DNA from: Mycolicibacillus parakoreensis
Lineage (GTDB): Bacteria; Actinomycetota; Actinomycetes; Mycobacteriales; Mycobacteriaceae
Direction of reading: 5' to 3'
Length of the DNA stretch: 64,000 bases
Assembly: GCF_022370835.2 (NCBI RefSeq)
Contig: NZ_CP092365.1
Location: 2,542,001-2,606,000 of the forward strand
Made by a program: the position numbers and the translations under genes. Under the pieces are notes generated by a model, which was not told the origin of the DNA, made no database searches, and worked only from the letters and a program-made list of their open reading frames with translations. Shown one piece after another: positions 63,186-64,000 of this stretch. Each line of letters begins with the position of its first letter. Positions within the stretch are counted from its first letter, which is position 1.

Positions 63186-63981
63186 GGGCCCACGGTGACG
63201 GGTCGGCGTGGCCGCCGTCTTGAATGTTTCGGAACTCCTCGGCCAGCCACCGGCGCGGGGCGATCCCGGCGAACCGGGCGAATTCGCGGGTCAGGTGGGC
63301 TTGGTCGCTGTATCCGACCTCCAGGGCGATCGCGGCCAGGTCGACACGCCCGCCGCGGGCGGCCTCGGCGATTTGCGTGCGCGCCCGGGTGAACCGCATC
63401 AGCGCGGCGACCGTTTTGGGGCTGTGGCCGACCTCGCGGCGAAACAGCGTGGTCAGGTGCCGCGAGCTCACCCCGACCCGATCAGCCAGCGCGCCGACGG
63501 GCACGCGCCCGCCGTGGCGCTCCAGCAGCCACCAGGCGTGGGCGACCTCCGGGCGCACCGCCGTGGTGTCGCGGCGCGTCGCCGCCAGATACTCGGCGAC
63601 GGTGCCGAACGCCTGGGCCCATCCGGTGGTCTCGGTGAGCCGGCCGTGCAGGTCGAGAGGGGCACCGCCGAGCACCGCGGTGGCGTCGTAGTCGGTCACG
63701 CTGAGTTCGGCGGCGGGCACCCCGAACAGGGCGCGCGACGCCAGCGGGTGCACCGCGATCTGGACACCGGCCTGCCGGCGGCGCTGGCGCACCCGGCTGG
63801 CGCGGGTGTGCAGCCCGGCGAGCAGCACCGGGGTGGGGCGCGCGCCCGCCAGCCCGGCGAGGGTGTCGGCGGCCTCCACCCCGTCGTCGAGGCTGACGAT
63901 GAACGTCAGCGCCGCCGACGGCAGTCCGCGGTGCACGGTTTCGGGCAGCGCCAGCCCGCGGTACCCGATCATCGCGCTCAC
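63127..63981 (-). CDS. AraC-family transcriptional regulator
   Basis: 284 residues. C-terminal double helix-turn-helix: ADRVGVSSRHLTTLFRREVG and LEVGYSDQAHLTREFARFAG, the AraC signature. The N-terminal domain is a probable effector domain with no clear similarity. The GTG start at 63981 is near the window edge, so a longer form cannot be excluded. Confidence 0.85.
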   Translation of the reverse strand: MSAMIGYRGLALPETVHRGLPSAALTFIVSLDDGVEAADTLAGLAGARPTPVLLAGLHTRASRVRQRRRQAGVQIAVHPLASRALFGVPAAELSVTDYDATAVLGGAPLDLHGRLTETTGWAQAFGTVAEYLAATRRDTTAVRPEVAHAWWLLERHGGRVPVGALADRVGVSSRHLTTLFRREVGHSPKTVAALMRFTRARTQIAEAARGGRVDLAAIALEVGYSDQAHLTREFARFAGIAPRRWLAEEFRNIQDGGHADPSPWAHEHTTTDEQSHGLADPAGP

Positions 63982-64000
63982 CCCGGGCGCGCACCCTGGG

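Noticed and set aside
1..64000. Search for tRNA, rRNA, CRISPR arrays, insertion sequences, integrases and a cobalamin riboswitch
   Set aside because: None recognised by eye. The cob genes follow upstream genes too closely for a riboswitch leader, and no transposase-like protein is present.

Overview
The window comes from a high-GC actinobacterium of the genus Mycobacterium in the broad sense. The backbone follows the gene order I recall for M. tuberculosis Rv2846c to Rv2870c: efpA, cysG, cobB, cobO, a chelatase, mqo, mycothione reductase, a class I glutamine amidotransferase, mapB, a penicillin-binding lipoprotein, a GNAT protein, ispG, rip1 and dxr. The mycothiol and F420-type genes also fit. 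The species cannot be named from sequence alone.

Layout. (1) 1-7798, minus strand: efpA (cut by the window edge) and a tight mqo-chelatase-cobO-cobB-cysG series. (2) 7904-12052: mycothione reductase, a 13E12-type HNH gene whose start codon sits inside a near-perfect LexA box, a small proline-rich secreted ORF, a scrap of a second 13E12 copy, and the amidotransferase. (3) 12113-54769: about 42.7 kb with no counterpart at this place in M. tuberculosis, where glnA4 would be expected. It opens with a SWIM/SNF2 helicase and otherwise consists mostly of a lipid polyketide locus. (4) 54825-62752: conserved backbone mapB to dxr. (5) 62757-63981: a glyoxalase-fold protein and an AraC regulator.

The polyketide locus is built like the phthiocerol dimycocerosate (PDIM) locus but is a different cluster. 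On the minus strand it runs: class B flavin monooxygenase, type II thioesterase, fatty acyl-AMP ligase (FAAL), four PKS genes, DrrA, DrrB, DrrC, PapA5-like acyltransferase and a cytochrome P450-methyltransferase fusion. Beyond these lie a second methyltransferase, a flavodoxin, hydrolases, a secreted protein and a close relative of the F420-dependent phthiodiolone ketoreductase Rv2951c. The four PKSs overlap by 4 bp at each junction. The expected flow is: FAAL loads an acyl chain on the N-terminal ACP of PKS1, PKS1-3 extend it, the PpsE-like PKS4 ends the chain, the thioesterase edits or releases, the ketoreductase, P450 and methyltransferases tailor, PapA5-like esterifies and DrrABC exports. 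No mas-like synthase, trans-acting enoyl reductase or MmpL transporter is present in the window.

The most striking signal is a 2,950-bp direct repeat in which I found no difference by eye. It makes the ACP-KS-AT halves of PKS1 and PKS2 the same, while their second halves differ in content and domain order. An 831-bp near-identical patch carries the same AT sequence into PKS3. The repeated DNA has its own codon style and ends beside a G-quadruplex-like motif, which points to recent duplication or gene conversion.
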